Source: Edaphobacter sp. (GTDB taxonomy: Bacteria > Acidobacteriota > Terriglobia > Terriglobales > Acidobacteriaceae). From it: a stretch of DNA of 56,591 nt. Position 1 is the first letter of the stretch; each line of letters begins with the position of its first letter. Positions 42,234 through 51,152 of this stretch are shown in pieces. The position numbers and the translations under genes are program-made. Location of the stretch: assembly GCA_025462755.1 (NCBI GenBank), contig JAOAPF010000148.1, positions 1 to 56,591 of the forward strand, in the 5' to 3' direction. The notes under the pieces were generated by a model. That model did no database searches and was not told the origin of the DNA. It saw only the letters and a list, made by a program, of their open reading frames with translations.

Positions 42234-44218
42234 TCGCTGAAGTGACCTCACGGTTTTCACGCTGTGCCCTGACAATCGCAGTTGCGCTGTCCGTCTTGGT
42301 TCCCGCTCTTTGCTCCGGACAAAACGATGCCTCGGTCAGCACCAATCCCCGTGCTGGCGCCGAGGATCCGCGTGTCGGACTGAAGGCGGGCCTGTACGAT
42401 GCCGGTGAAGCGTCATCTGGTTTGGAGCGGCTGGTTTCTTTGCCAAAACCCGCCGGCTTCGCTCCGGATCTCGCCTCTATCGCCGCGTTTGATGCGGCTC
42501 CCACTCCTCCGCCTCCACCCGCGGGCACCCCGCCGCCACGTGGTCCCCAGAGTGGTCCTCGTGCCAACTATGGCGGCACCAACTCCGACCTGGCCTTCCA
42601 CGGTAGCACCCTATTTGTGGGGAACTACAGCGGCATTAATTTCTACGACATCTCCAACCCGGCGAAGATCAAGTTGATCACTTCCGTGGTCTGCCCCGGG
42701 GGCCAGGGCGACGTCTCCGTCTACGGCCATCTGCTGTTCATGTCGGTAGAAGCAGCCAACGGACGGCTTGACTGCGGCACCCAGGGATTCCCAACCCCCG
42801 CAGGCGCAACTCCCGCGCCGCCGCCTCCGCCCGCAGATCCTGCCGCAGATGCGGCCGGCGGACCACGACGGCCACCGCCGCCACCTCCCAGCCCGGACCG
42901 GATCAAGGGCATCCGCATCTTCGACATCACCGACATCTCGCAGCCCAGGCAACTCGCCGAAGTGCAGACCTGCCGCGGCTCCCACACGCACACCCTCGTA
43001 ATCGACCCCAAGGACAAGGACAACATCTATGTCTACATCTCCGGGTCCGCGGGCGTACGTCCAATAGAAGAACTGTCCGGCTGCTCGGGTGCTGATCCTG
43101 ATAAAGATCCTGACACAGCATTGTTCACCATCGTCGTCATCAAGGTGCCGCTGGCGCATCCCGAGCAGGCGAAGGTCGTCGCCAGCCCGCGCATCTTCAC
43201 CGATCCCCAGACCGGAAACATGAACGGGCTATGGAAGGGCGGCAACCACGGCGAAGGCACCCAGACCACATCGATGACCAGGGGCTGTCACGACATCACC
43301 ATCCGTTCCGACCTGGGTTTAGCCGCGGGTGCGTGTTCGGGTAATGGAATTCTGCTGAACATCTCCGATCCCGTGCATCCTGTGCGCATCGACGCGGTGA
43401 CTGATCCGAACTATGCCTTCTGGCACTCCGCCAACTTCAGCAACGACGGAACCAAGGTGCTCTTCACTGACGAGTGGGGCGGTGGCGGACAGCCACGTTG
43501 CCGTGCAAGCGATCCAATGAACTGGGGCGCGGATGCCATCTTCAACCTGAAGGGCGGCAAGCTGACACTGGCCTCCTATTACAAGATGCCCGCTCCGCAG
43601 ACTGAACTGGAGAACTGCGTCGCCCACAACGGATCCCTCATCCCGATTCCCGGTCGCGACGTAGAAGTGCAGTCCTGGTACCAGGGTGGCGTTTCGATCG
43701 TCGACTTCACCGATATCACTCATCCCATCGAGATCGGCTACTTCGATCGCGGGCCAGTCGATGGCATCAAGCATGCCATGGGCGGCCAGTGGTCCACCTA
43801 CTGGTACAACGGCTACATCTATGGCTCCGAGATCGCGCGCGGCGTGGATGTGTTCAAGCTTGTACCGAACAAATACCTCACGCAAAATGAGATCGACGCA
43901 GCTAGTCAGATCCATGTTGCGGAGCTCAATGTGCAGAACCAGGAGAAATTTGTCTGGCCGGCAAATTTCGTGACGGCCAAGGCCTACATCGACCAGCTCA
44001 CTCGCAGCAATGCTCTCGATGCCAAACGATTGGCAGCGCTGAACGAGGCAATTGCCAAGGCCGAGGCACCGAACTCTAAGCCGAAGGATGTTGCGCAACT
44101 TCGTTCCATGGCGGCAGGCCTCGACAAGGATGCGGCCACGGCCAAGGCGCCGGCGGACGCGTACCGCATGCATGCCTTAGCGGGGATCATGAAGCAGGGC
44201 GGCACGTCGTCTCACTGA
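42230..44218 (+). CDS. Secreted LVIVD-repeat protein with proline-rich inserts
   Basis: This 662-residue protein starts at an ATG overlapping the previous stop by four bases. A signal peptide is visible (ALTIAVALSVLVPALCSGQN). The body is a beta-propeller-like repeat region in which segments such as VGNYSGINFYDISNPAKIKL, IKGIRIFDITDISQPRQLAE and GGVSIVDFTDITHPIEIGYF match the LVIVD repeat pattern. Two long proline-rich stretches interrupt it: one near residue 85-105 (PTPPPPPAGTPPPRG) and one near 190-225 (APPPPPADPAADAAGG). The C-terminal 100 residues are helical. It is translationally coupled to the DUF305 gene, so the two products may act together at the cell surface. Confidence 0.87.
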   Translation: MIAEVTSRFSRCALTIAVALSVLVPALCSGQNDASVSTNPRAGAEDPRVGLKAGLYDAGEASSGLERLVSLPKPAGFAPDLASIAAFDAAPTPPPPPAGTPPPRGPQSGPRANYGGTNSDLAFHGSTLFVGNYSGINFYDISNPAKIKLITSVVCPGGQGDVSVYGHLLFMSVEAANGRLDCGTQGFPTPAGATPAPPPPPADPAADAAGGPRRPPPPPPSPDRIKGIRIFDITDISQPRQLAEVQTCRGSHTHTLVIDPKDKDNIYVYISGSAGVRPIEELSGCSGADPDKDPDTALFTIVVIKVPLAHPEQAKVVASPRIFTDPQTGNMNGLWKGGNHGEGTQTTSMTRGCHDITIRSDLGLAAGACSGNGILLNISDPVHPVRIDAVTDPNYAFWHSANFSNDGTKVLFTDEWGGGGQPRCRASDPMNWGADAIFNLKGGKLTLASYYKMPAPQTELENCVAHNGSLIPIPGRDVEVQSWYQGGVSIVDFTDITHPIEIGYFDRGPVDGIKHAMGGQWSTYWYNGYIYGSEIARGVDVFKLVPNKYLTQNEIDAASQIHVAELNVQNQEKFVWPANFVTAKAYIDQLTRSNALDAKRLAALNEAIAKAEAPNSKPKDVAQLRSMAAGLDKDAATAKAPADAYRMHALAGIMKQGGTSSH

Positions 44219-44254
44219 TCACTGACCGAGAAATGGTTCTGGAAAAGCTACGAT

Positions 44255-44298
44255 CAACACCTGCGGTTACTTTGCTGGCGCAGCTGCCGCAGGTGTTG
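44255..44298. terminator. Hairpin shared by convergent gene ends
   Basis: CAACACCTGCGG (44255-44266) is exactly complementary to CCGCAGGTGTTG (44287-44298), a 12-base-pair stem with a 20-base loop. It sits between the plus-strand LVIVD gene (ends 44218) and the minus-strand small gene (ends 44267), overlapping the latter's last codons. It could terminate transcription from both sides. Confidence 0.6.
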
Positions 44299-44425
44299 AG
44301 GTGAAGAGCTTCATAGCGTTTTGCACCGTATACTTCAAACCCCACGCGGTGGGAACGATGACGATGATCCATGCCGCGGCGATGAGCAGCGGCGAGGACT
44401 TTTTGACGGAACTGGATTGGGCCAT
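44267..44425 (-). CDS. Small membrane protein, MFS transporter small-subunit-like
   Basis: This 52-residue protein starts at the ATG at 44425. It reads MAQSSSVKKSSPLLIAAAWI, then IVIVPTAWGLKYTVQNAMKL, then an Ala/Pro tail (FTSTPAAAAPAK). One transmembrane helix fills most of the middle. I recall equivalent short proteins encoded directly downstream of oxalate/formate-type MFS transporters and annotated as an MFS transporter small subunit. Here it lies 47 bases downstream of such a transporter on the same strand. It is easily missed because of its size. Confidence 0.75.
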   Translation of the reverse strand: MAQSSSVKKSSPLLIAAAWIIVIVPTAWGLKYTVQNAMKLFTSTPAAAAPAK

Positions 44426-44472
44426 GCAATGACTCCTTGAGCAGAACAGGGGCGGAGCACTCCGCCGGGTGA

Positions 44473-45849
44473 TTAGTGGGCGGCGCCTTCGGGTATGAGG
44501 ACGTTCTGATCCTTCAGCCAGAATCTATCCGCGACCGGGCGTACCATCAGGTTGGCCACGAAGCCGACAACCAGCAGACCGCACATGATATGCAGGATGA
44601 GGGGATACGCGTCCTCCTTCGGCATCTTGTTCGCGATGTAATGATCGAGAATTCCATTCACGATGAGCGGTCCAATAATGCCCGCCGCCGACCACGCCGT
44701 CAACAGCCGACCGTGAATCGCCGAGACGTTGAAGCCGCCGAAGAGGTCCTTTAGGTAAGCGGGAATGGTAGCGAAGCCGCCGCCGTACATGGAAATCACC
44801 AAGGCGGCGATGCCGACGAAGAGCGGCACCGAGTTCAGCTTGTCCTCGCGGGTGAAGGGCAGGAAGAAATAAAGGATGGAGCCGAGCGTAAAGAAGATGA
44901 AATAGGTCGCCTTGCGTCCGATGAAGTCCGAGGTCGAGGCCCAGAAGAAGCGGCCGGCCATATTAAAGATGCTCAGCAGCCCGACGAAACCAACCGCAGC
45001 CACCGCGGTGACGCTGCCTTTGAAGAAATCCTGGATCATCGGTGCCGCCTGCTCAAGAATACCGATGCCGGCAGTCACGTTAACAAAGAGCATGACCCAG
45101 AGAAGCCAGAACTGCGGCGTCTTCCACGCCTCGCCGACGGCCACGTTGTGACTGGAGATCAGCGCGGAGTGCTTGGTCGAGGGCACCCAGCCTCCGGGCT
45201 TCCAGCCGCCCGGCGGGACACGGATGGTGAAGACGCCGAACATCATGAAGATAAAGTAGAGGATTCCCATGGTGATCATGGTGTAGGGAATCGGGGGCTG
45301 GCCGGCAGCCTTGAAGTGGGCCATTAGGTTGCTGGCAAGCGGACCGCCGATCATGGCGCCGCCCCCAAAGCCCATAATGGCGAGCCCGGTAGTGAGGCCT
45401 GGCCGGTCGGGAAACCACTTTATAAGCGTCGAGACCGGCGAGATGTATCCGAGACCTAGGCCGATGCCTCCGATGACGCCGTAGCCAAGATAGATAAGCC
45501 AGAGCTGGTGGCTGCTGACCCCTAAGGAGGCGATGATGAACCCTAGGCCAAAACAGACGGCCGCATAAAACATCGCGCGGCGAGGGCCGGCTTTTTCCAG
45601 CCACGCGCCGAAGAGCGCAGCAGAGATACCGAGAAAAGCGATTGCGATCGAGAAGATGTAACCGACTTCTTTCAGGTTCCACGTCGAGCCGTCTGCGCCA
45701 TGGAGGGCCAGCAACGGGTTCTTGAATACCGAGAAGGCGTAGACTTGGCCGATCGACAGATGGATGGCGAGGGCGGCGGGTGGAACCAGCCAGCGGCTGT
45801 ATCCTGCAGGGGCAATGGAACGGTCACGATCGAGAAAAGCCAGGGCCAT
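44473..45849 (-). CDS. MFS transporter, oxalate/formate antiporter (OFA)-like
   Basis: The protein has 458 residues and 12 predicted hydrophobic segments. OFA signatures are visible near the N-terminus (HLSIGQVYAFSVFKNPLLAL), in GIGLGLGYISPVSTLIKWFP followed by DRPGLTTGLAIMGFGGGAMI, and in RFFWASTSDFIGRKATYFIF. These enzymes exchange or import small carboxylates such as oxalate or formate. It is divergent from an acetyl-CoA synthetase gene across 219 bases containing tandem repeats, suggesting transport of a monocarboxylate related to acetate (inference). The small protein encoded downstream at 44267-44425 probably works with it. Confidence 0.92.
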   Translation of the reverse strand: MALAFLDRDRSIAPAGYSRWLVPPAALAIHLSIGQVYAFSVFKNPLLALHGADGSTWNLKEVGYIFSIAIAFLGISAALFGAWLEKAGPRRAMFYAAVCFGLGFIIASLGVSSHQLWLIYLGYGVIGGIGLGLGYISPVSTLIKWFPDRPGLTTGLAIMGFGGGAMIGGPLASNLMAHFKAAGQPPIPYTMITMGILYFIFMMFGVFTIRVPPGGWKPGGWVPSTKHSALISSHNVAVGEAWKTPQFWLLWVMLFVNVTAGIGILEQAAPMIQDFFKGSVTAVAAVGFVGLLSIFNMAGRFFWASTSDFIGRKATYFIFFTLGSILYFFLPFTREDKLNSVPLFVGIAALVISMYGGGFATIPAYLKDLFGGFNVSAIHGRLLTAWSAAGIIGPLIVNGILDHYIANKMPKEDAYPLILHIMCGLLVVGFVANLMVRPVADRFWLKDQNVLIPEGAAH

Positions 45850-45960
45850 AAGTTAGAACCTCGGGAGATTGTTAAACCTGACGGAATGCGAAGCGCTTGG
45901 CGCGTACAAACCCATGTCTGTAAGATGCGCCAGCCAAGATACATGATTCTCTTCGGAAAT

Positions 45961-46000
45961 GTGTCACTCCACCGTCACCGGTGTGTCATCCCACCGACAC
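45961..46000. promoter_or_regulatory. Tandem operator-like repeats between MFS transporter and acetyl-CoA synthetase genes
   Basis: GTGTCACTCCACCGTCAC (45961-45978) and GTGTCATCCCACCGACAC (45983-46000) are 15/18 identical and start 22 bases apart, two turns of the helix. The second is itself an inverted repeat (GTGTC-N8-GACAC). The site lies 69 bases before the acetyl-CoA synthetase start and 112 bases before the MFS gene start, so one regulator could control both. Confidence 0.5.
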
Positions 46001-46068
46001 GTATGTTGCCCCAGCGAGTTGTATAGGGTACCTTCGTTTTGCTGGGTCAAAAAGACGGAGGTCTGTGC

Positions 46069-48030
46069 GTGGCAACGGTTGAAAGCAATACGAATCTGGA
46101 TTCGAGTCTGCGGGAGAACCGCGTGTTCCCTCCGCCGGCGGAGTTTGCCGCGAACGCCCATATCAAGAGCCTCGCTGAGTATGAGGCGATGTACCGCCGC
46201 AGTGTCGAACAGCCCGAGGAGTTCTGGACCGAGGCCGCCGCCGAACTCGACTGGTTCGCTCCATGGACGAAGGTGATCGATGGTGAAGCGCAGCACACCA
46301 GGTGGTTTGTTAATGGAAAGTTAAATCTCTCGCACAACTGCGTCGACCGCCATGCACTTGGCGCGCGCCGAAACAAGACTGCGCTTCTGTGGGAAGGCGA
46401 GCCGGGCGAGGTGCGCAAGCTGACCTACGGCGAACTGCATGAGCAGGTGCAGCGTTTCGCAAACGTTCTCAAAGGCCTCGGAGTCAAACGCGGCGATCGC
46501 GTCGCTGTCTACATGGGCATGTGTCCCGAACTCGCGATTGCGCTGCTGGCCTGCGCGCGCATCGGTGCAGTCCATTCGGTTATCTTCGGCGGATTCGCCG
46601 CGCACGCGATCTCAGACCGCGTGAACGATTCCAGCTGCGTCGCCGTGATTACGCAGGACACGAGCTTCCGCCGTGGAACCGAGGTCCACTTGAAGGACAT
46701 CGTCGACGAAGCGCTGGTGAAGTGCCCGACGGTAAAGAATGTCGTCGTGTTCCGGCGCTCCGGTTCGCCCGTGACAATGCAGCCCGGCCGGGATGTATGG
46801 TGGCACGAAGCGATGGAAAAAGCTGCGCCGCAATGCGCCCCGGAGTGGATGGATGCAGAGGATCCCCTCTATCTGCTCTACACCTCCGGAACCACCGGCA
46901 AGCCAAAGGGCCTGCTCCATACCACCGGCGGATACGCAGTTCAGACCTACCTCACCAGCAAGTACGTCTTCGACCTGAAGGACGAGGACGTGTACTGGTG
47001 CACGGCCGACATAGGTTGGGTCACCGGGCACAGTTACGTCATCTACGGCCCTTTACAGAACGGCGCGACCGTAATGATCTACGAGGGAGCGCCAAACTGG
47101 CCGGAGAACGACCGCTTCTGGAAGATCGTCGACGACCATAAAGTTACGGTCTTCTACACCGCTCCCACCGCGATCCGAGCCTTCACGAAGTGGGGAGACT
47201 CCTGGGTACTGAAGCACTCACTCGCCTCGCTGCGTCTGCTAGGTACAGTAGGCGAGCCGATCAATCCCGAGTCGTGGATGTGGTATCACCGCATGATCGG
47301 CAAGGAGCGCTGTCCGATCGTCGACACCTACTGGCAAACCGAAACAGGCGCCATCGTCATCGCGCCAATCCCAGGCGCGATCGCGACCAAGCCCGGTTCA
47401 GCCACCAAACCCTTCTTCGGAATTGTGCCTGAAGTAGTTACAAGAGAAGGGAAGCCGGTCCCCGATGGCCAGGGCGGACTCCTGATCATCCGCAAGCCCT
47501 GGCCGTCGATGGCACGCACAATCTACGGCGATCAGGCCCGTTACGAGCAGGCCTACTGGAGCGAAGTGCCAGGCAGCTACTTCACCGGCGACGGCGCCCG
47601 CCGCGACACCGATGGATACTTCTGGCTGATGGGCCGGGTCGACGACGTCATCAACGTCAGCGGCCACCGGCTAGGCACAATGGAAGTCGAGTCCGCCCTC
47701 GTCGCCCACCCGAAGGTCGCTGAAGCCGCCGCCGTCGGTCGTCCGCATGAGATGAAGGGGCAGGCAATCGCGGTCTTTGTCACCCTCGAGGGTGGCCACC
47801 AACCCAGCGAAGAGCTGCGTCAGGAGCTGCGCCAATGGGTCGCCAAGGAGATCGGCGCTCTCGCCCGGCCCGATGACCTGACCTTCACTCAGGCACTCCC
47901 AAAAACCCGAAGCGGTAAAATCATGCGGCGTCTCCTCCGCGAACTCGCCACCACAGGCGAGGTCAAGGGAGACACCACGACCCTCGAAGACTTCTCCGTG
48001 ATCGCCAAGCTGCGTGAAGGCGAAGAGTAG
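46069..48030 (+). CDS. acs: Acetyl-CoA synthetase
   Basis: I chose the GTG at 46069, which has ACGGAGGTC eight bases upstream and gives 653 residues, the usual length for Acs. The adenylation motifs are present: [20 protein letters not shown] (nucleotide-binding loop), [38 protein letters not shown] and [20 protein letters not shown]. The acetylatable lysine motif is in [18 protein letters not shown] near the C-terminus. The enzyme converts acetate, ATP and CoA into acetyl-CoA in the cytoplasm. It is divergent from an oxalate/formate-like transporter, a pairing that would fit scavenging of small carboxylates. It ends four bases before the convergent kinase gene. Confidence 0.95.
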   Translation: MATVESNTNLDSSLRENRVFPPPAEFAANAHIKSLAEYEAMYRRSVEQPEEFWTEAAAELDWFAPWTKVIDGEAQHTRWFVNGKLNLSHNCVDRHALGARRNKTALLWEGEPGEVRKLTYGELHEQVQRFANVLKGLGVKRGDRVAVYMGMCPELAIALLACARIGAVHSVIFGGFAAHAISDRVNDSSCVAVITQDTSFRRGTEVHLKDIVDEALVKCPTVKNVVVFRRSGSPVTMQPGRDVWWHEAMEKAAPQCAPEWMDAEDPLYLLYTSGTTGKPKGLLHTTGGYAVQTYLTSKYVFDLKDEDVYWCTADIGWVTGHSYVIYGPLQNGATVMIYEGAPNWPENDRFWKIVDDHKVTVFYTAPTAIRAFTKWGDSWVLKHSLASLRLLGTVGEPINPESWMWYHRMIGKERCPIVDTYWQTETGAIVIAPIPGAIATKPGSATKPFFGIVPEVVTREGKPVPDGQGGLLIIRKPWPSMARTIYGDQARYEQAYWSEVPGSYFTGDGARRDTDGYFWLMGRVDDVINVSGHRLGTMEVESALVAHPKVAEAAAVGRPHEMKGQAIAVFVTLEGGHQPSEELRQELRQWVAKEIGALARPDDLTFTQALPKTRSGKIMRRLLRELATTGEVKGDTTTLEDFSVIAKLREGEE

Positions 48031-48034
48031 AGCG

Positions 48035-50431
48035 CTAGAGCAGATTGTTGGCGGGTTTAGTAGGCAAGGTGAAGTGGAAGGTCGTACCCTGACCCTCGAT
48101 ACTCGTGGCCCAGATGCGTCCGCCATGCTGATTGACGATGCTGCGACAGATGGCGAGCCCCAAGCCTGTACCACCCATGGCACGAGAGTCCGACGCGTCG
48201 CCCTGCTGGAAGCGATCGAAGATGTGCTCGAGCTTATCAGCGGGAATGCCGCGGCCCTGGTCGCGAACCTCGATCTGCGCCTCGCCGTCATCCAGATTGT
48301 GCGCAGTGAGGTGAATCTCGCTGCCTGCGTCGGAGAACTTGATCGCGTTCGACAGCAGGTTGTTGAGCGTCTGCAGAATGCGATCGGGATCGGCCCACAC
48401 GTTGACGCCGTTCGCCGCGAAGAAGATGCGGATGTTTGGTCGCGGCGCGCGGGCCTGCTGCACGCCTACAGCACGGCGCAGCAAATCCTCTGCGCTGCAC
48501 ATGGCCCAATGCAGTTCCGTCTTGCCGCTCGAGATGCGCTCGAGATCGAGAATATCGTTGACCAGACGCACCAGCCGATCAGAGTTGCTGATCGCGATTT
48601 CGAGCATCTGCTGCGTCTTCTCCGGCCGATTCGAAAGCGCCCCACCGGCCAGCAGGCCGAGCGCCCCGCGCAGCGAGGTCAGCGGCGTGCGCAGCTCATG
48701 CGACACGGTGGAGATAAACTCGTCCTTCATGCGATCGAGTGCGCGGCGTTCCGTCGTGTCCGTGAAGGCGACCACCGCGCCAAGCGGCTTGCCCCCATCG
48801 GACTCCGGTGACTGCGAATCGATCTGCGGACGGGCGACATATTCGACCGGGAAGCTGGTGCCGTCCTTGCGCCAGAAGATCTCGTTGGAGACGCGAACCG
48901 TCGCCAGGTTGTTCAGGCTTTTGCGAATCGGAGAGTCGACCGAGTCATACGGCGTGCCGTCAGCGCGCGTGTGGTGGATCAGCTCATGCATCACGCGGCC
49001 CAGCATCTCGTCCTGCTTATAGCCCAGCATCTGCATAGCAGCGGCGTTGACGAAGGTGACCTGGCCCTCGAGATCGATGCCGTAGATCCCGTCGCCGACC
49101 GATGCGAGAATGGAGTCCGACTGCCGGGTAAGCGTGCGCAGCCGGCCCTCCGCGCGAACCTGCTCGCTGATATCAACGCCAAAGCCAAGCACGTATGGCG
49201 CGCGCCCGGGAACAACGATGAGCTTGTTCCGGTAAGCAACGACGCGTATCTCGCCATCTGCGTGCGAGAGATGGAGCAAACCCTGCGCCTCGCCGGTCTC
49301 GCCGATTTTCTTGAGATACGCAGGTAGCGCGCCCTGTTTGTCGGGCACGAGGAACTCGGAAAGATTGTGGCCGGCCATCTCCTCAACCGTATGCCCAAGC
49401 GTATCGGCGCCATGGGTGTTGATGGTCAACACCGTCCCGCGGAGATCGTGCGTGCAGACCATACCGAGCGAGCCTTCAACCAGTTGGCGGTAGCGCGCTT
49501 CACTCTCGCGAAGCGTGGCTTCAGCAGCGCGCTGCGTGGTAACATCGATGCCTGTGGCGATGATAAAAGCAACCTGTCCCTGCGAATCCGTGAGCGCAGT
49601 GGCCGACCACGCAATCCGGCGCAGGCTGCCATCGCGATTCAGCCACTGGTTTTCAAACGCAGCAGGGAAGTGTCCGGAGCGAAGCCGCTCGAAGGTGTCG
49701 ATGGCCTCGGGAATATCCTGCCGCGGGATCAGCTTGTCCCACGCATAGCGGCCCACCAGCGTGGCAAAGTCATACCCAGAGGTGGTCTCGCACGCCCGGT
49801 TGAAGCGAACGATTCGCCCCGCAGGATCGAACACCGCGACCAGTGCGCCCACAGTGTCGAGAACCGCCGAGACGAAGTTTCGTTCGACCGTAAGGGCAGA
49901 CTCGACGCGCTGCCGCGACCGGGCCGCGCGATCCATCTGGTGAATGCGGCCGTTGAGTTCGAGCCGATTAATCACCTGGCGGCTAAGAATGCTGAGCGCC
50001 GAAGACTGCGCCGCGGTCAGGCTACGAGCGGGACCATCAAGCACAAGCAGAGCGCCGATGCTGATGCCGCCGGGCGTGGTCAAAGGAGCGCCGGCATAAA
50101 ATCGATACGTACGGCCTTCGAGCAGAATGCCATCCGGAGCATAGTCGGGATTGTTGCGCGCGTCAGAAATCTCGTAGACAGTATCTCCGAGGATAGTGGT
50201 CTCACACGGTAGACTGCCAAGTGAAAGTTCCAGCGACTCCATGCCAAAACGCGACCGGATCCAGATCCGGTCCGAGCCGATGAAAGAGACTGCAGCAACC
50301 GGGGTGTCGCAGATCTGCGCAGCCAGTTGCGTCAGGTCGTCAAGGACGGCATCAGGCGCAGAGTTGAGCACCTCGTATTGGTTGAGGGCCTCGATGCGCA
50401 GAGCTTCGTCTTTGACCAGGAGAGCGTTCAT
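48035..50431 (-). CDS. GAF/PAS sensor histidine kinase
   Basis: The protein has 798 residues. An N-terminal GAF domain (about 20-170: LTQLAAQICDTPVAAVSFIG, IGALLVLDGPARSLTAAQ) is followed by three PAS domains (about 185-310, 315-435 and 440-560; FNRACETTSGYDFATLVGRY and FVNAAAMQMLGYKQDEMLGR are typical). Then come the HisKA phospho-acceptor segment, FISTVSHELRTPLTSLRGAL, and a HATPase domain with NLLSNAIKFSDAG (N box), RDQGRGIP (G1 box) and GGTGLGLAICRSI (G2 box). No membrane segment is seen, so it senses a cytoplasmic signal. No response regulator is encoded beside it, so it is an orphan kinase here. Confidence 0.93.
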   Translation of the reverse strand: MNALLVKDEALRIEALNQYEVLNSAPDAVLDDLTQLAAQICDTPVAAVSFIGSDRIWIRSRFGMESLELSLGSLPCETTILGDTVYEISDARNNPDYAPDGILLEGRTYRFYAGAPLTTPGGISIGALLVLDGPARSLTAAQSSALSILSRQVINRLELNGRIHQMDRAARSRQRVESALTVERNFVSAVLDTVGALVAVFDPAGRIVRFNRACETTSGYDFATLVGRYAWDKLIPRQDIPEAIDTFERLRSGHFPAAFENQWLNRDGSLRRIAWSATALTDSQGQVAFIIATGIDVTTQRAAEATLRESEARYRQLVEGSLGMVCTHDLRGTVLTINTHGADTLGHTVEEMAGHNLSEFLVPDKQGALPAYLKKIGETGEAQGLLHLSHADGEIRVVAYRNKLIVVPGRAPYVLGFGVDISEQVRAEGRLRTLTRQSDSILASVGDGIYGIDLEGQVTFVNAAAMQMLGYKQDEMLGRVMHELIHHTRADGTPYDSVDSPIRKSLNNLATVRVSNEIFWRKDGTSFPVEYVARPQIDSQSPESDGGKPLGAVVAFTDTTERRALDRMKDEFISTVSHELRTPLTSLRGALGLLAGGALSNRPEKTQQMLEIAISNSDRLVRLVNDILDLERISSGKTELHWAMCSAEDLLRRAVGVQQARAPRPNIRIFFAANGVNVWADPDRILQTLNNLLSNAIKFSDAGSEIHLTAHNLDDGEAQIEVRDQGRGIPADKLEHIFDRFQQGDASDSRAMGGTGLGLAICRSIVNQHGGRIWATSIEGQGTTFHFTLPTKPANNLL

Positions 50432-50498
50432 TTCAACTTGTTCAATCGTAGGTTATGTGCAAATCCCTGCGCACTCCTACTTTTGTGGCAGCAACAGT

Positions 50499-51074
50499 TT
50501 ACGGCTTTGGCAGAGCACAGCACTCCCCCGTGGCCGGTGGTTCATTGGCACTGGCGTCGAGGGCTACTTTCCACGTCCCATCGGGCAGCTTTCTCCATAC
50601 GGTGAAGTAGCGTCCCGTGATCACGACGGGTCCGCCGTTTTTGTCTTTTGAGCGGCCCTCATAGTGCCCCCAGGTGAAACCCATGTCATTCGACGGACCC
50701 ATCTGCGCCCCTTGCGGCGTCCATGTCAGTTGGTAGGTCTTGGGATCCCATTGGGCCTGTGTGGCGATAGCGGTACGTCCCAGCACTGCCGGCTTGCCGT
50801 TGTTCAGCGTGATGCCGTCATCCGCAAACCAGGAGCCGAACGCCTTGCCCCCGCCGGTCTCCACGGACTTCGCAAAGCGGCCTTCAAGCTCCAGCAGAAG
50901 AAGAGCGCCCGGGGTCAGAGTCGGCTGTGTAAGTGGGCTGGAGATGGCGCCGGAGGCTTGAGCCAGAGCATCATAACCAGGCGCGGCCACGTTGGTCCCG
51001 GGGCTGGTTTGAGCAACCAGAGGACAGGTAATCAAAACCCACAACAACAGACGAAACCGCGATTGGCGAGCCAT
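50499..51074 (-). CDS. Exported SnoaL/DUF4440-like (NTF2-fold) protein
   Basis: The frame is open far upstream, but the real start is probably the ATG at 51074, giving 191 residues with a signal peptide (RFRLLLWVLITCPLVAQTSP). The domain has the NTF2-like pattern: LLLLELEGRFAKSVETGGGK, FGSWFADDGITLNNGKPAVL, GRTAIATQAQWDPKTYQLTW and VITGRYFTVWRKLPDGTWKV. DUF4440-like proteins have a deep pocket and varied functions, so no activity is assigned. Upstream on the opposite strand lies a symporter gene, with 78 bases between the starts. Confidence 0.8.
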   Translation of the reverse strand: MARQSRFRLLLWVLITCPLVAQTSPGTNVAAPGYDALAQASGAISSPLTQPTLTPGALLLLELEGRFAKSVETGGGKAFGSWFADDGITLNNGKPAVLGRTAIATQAQWDPKTYQLTWTPQGAQMGPSNDMGFTWGHYEGRSKDKNGGPVVITGRYFTVWRKLPDGTWKVALDASANEPPATGECCALPKP

Positions 51075-51152
51075 GTTCACGATGCTATCAGTGCTTCGAA
51101 CCGACTGCGTGAGCGGGTAGATTACCTTGAAGACTGATATCCTTCGCACCTG

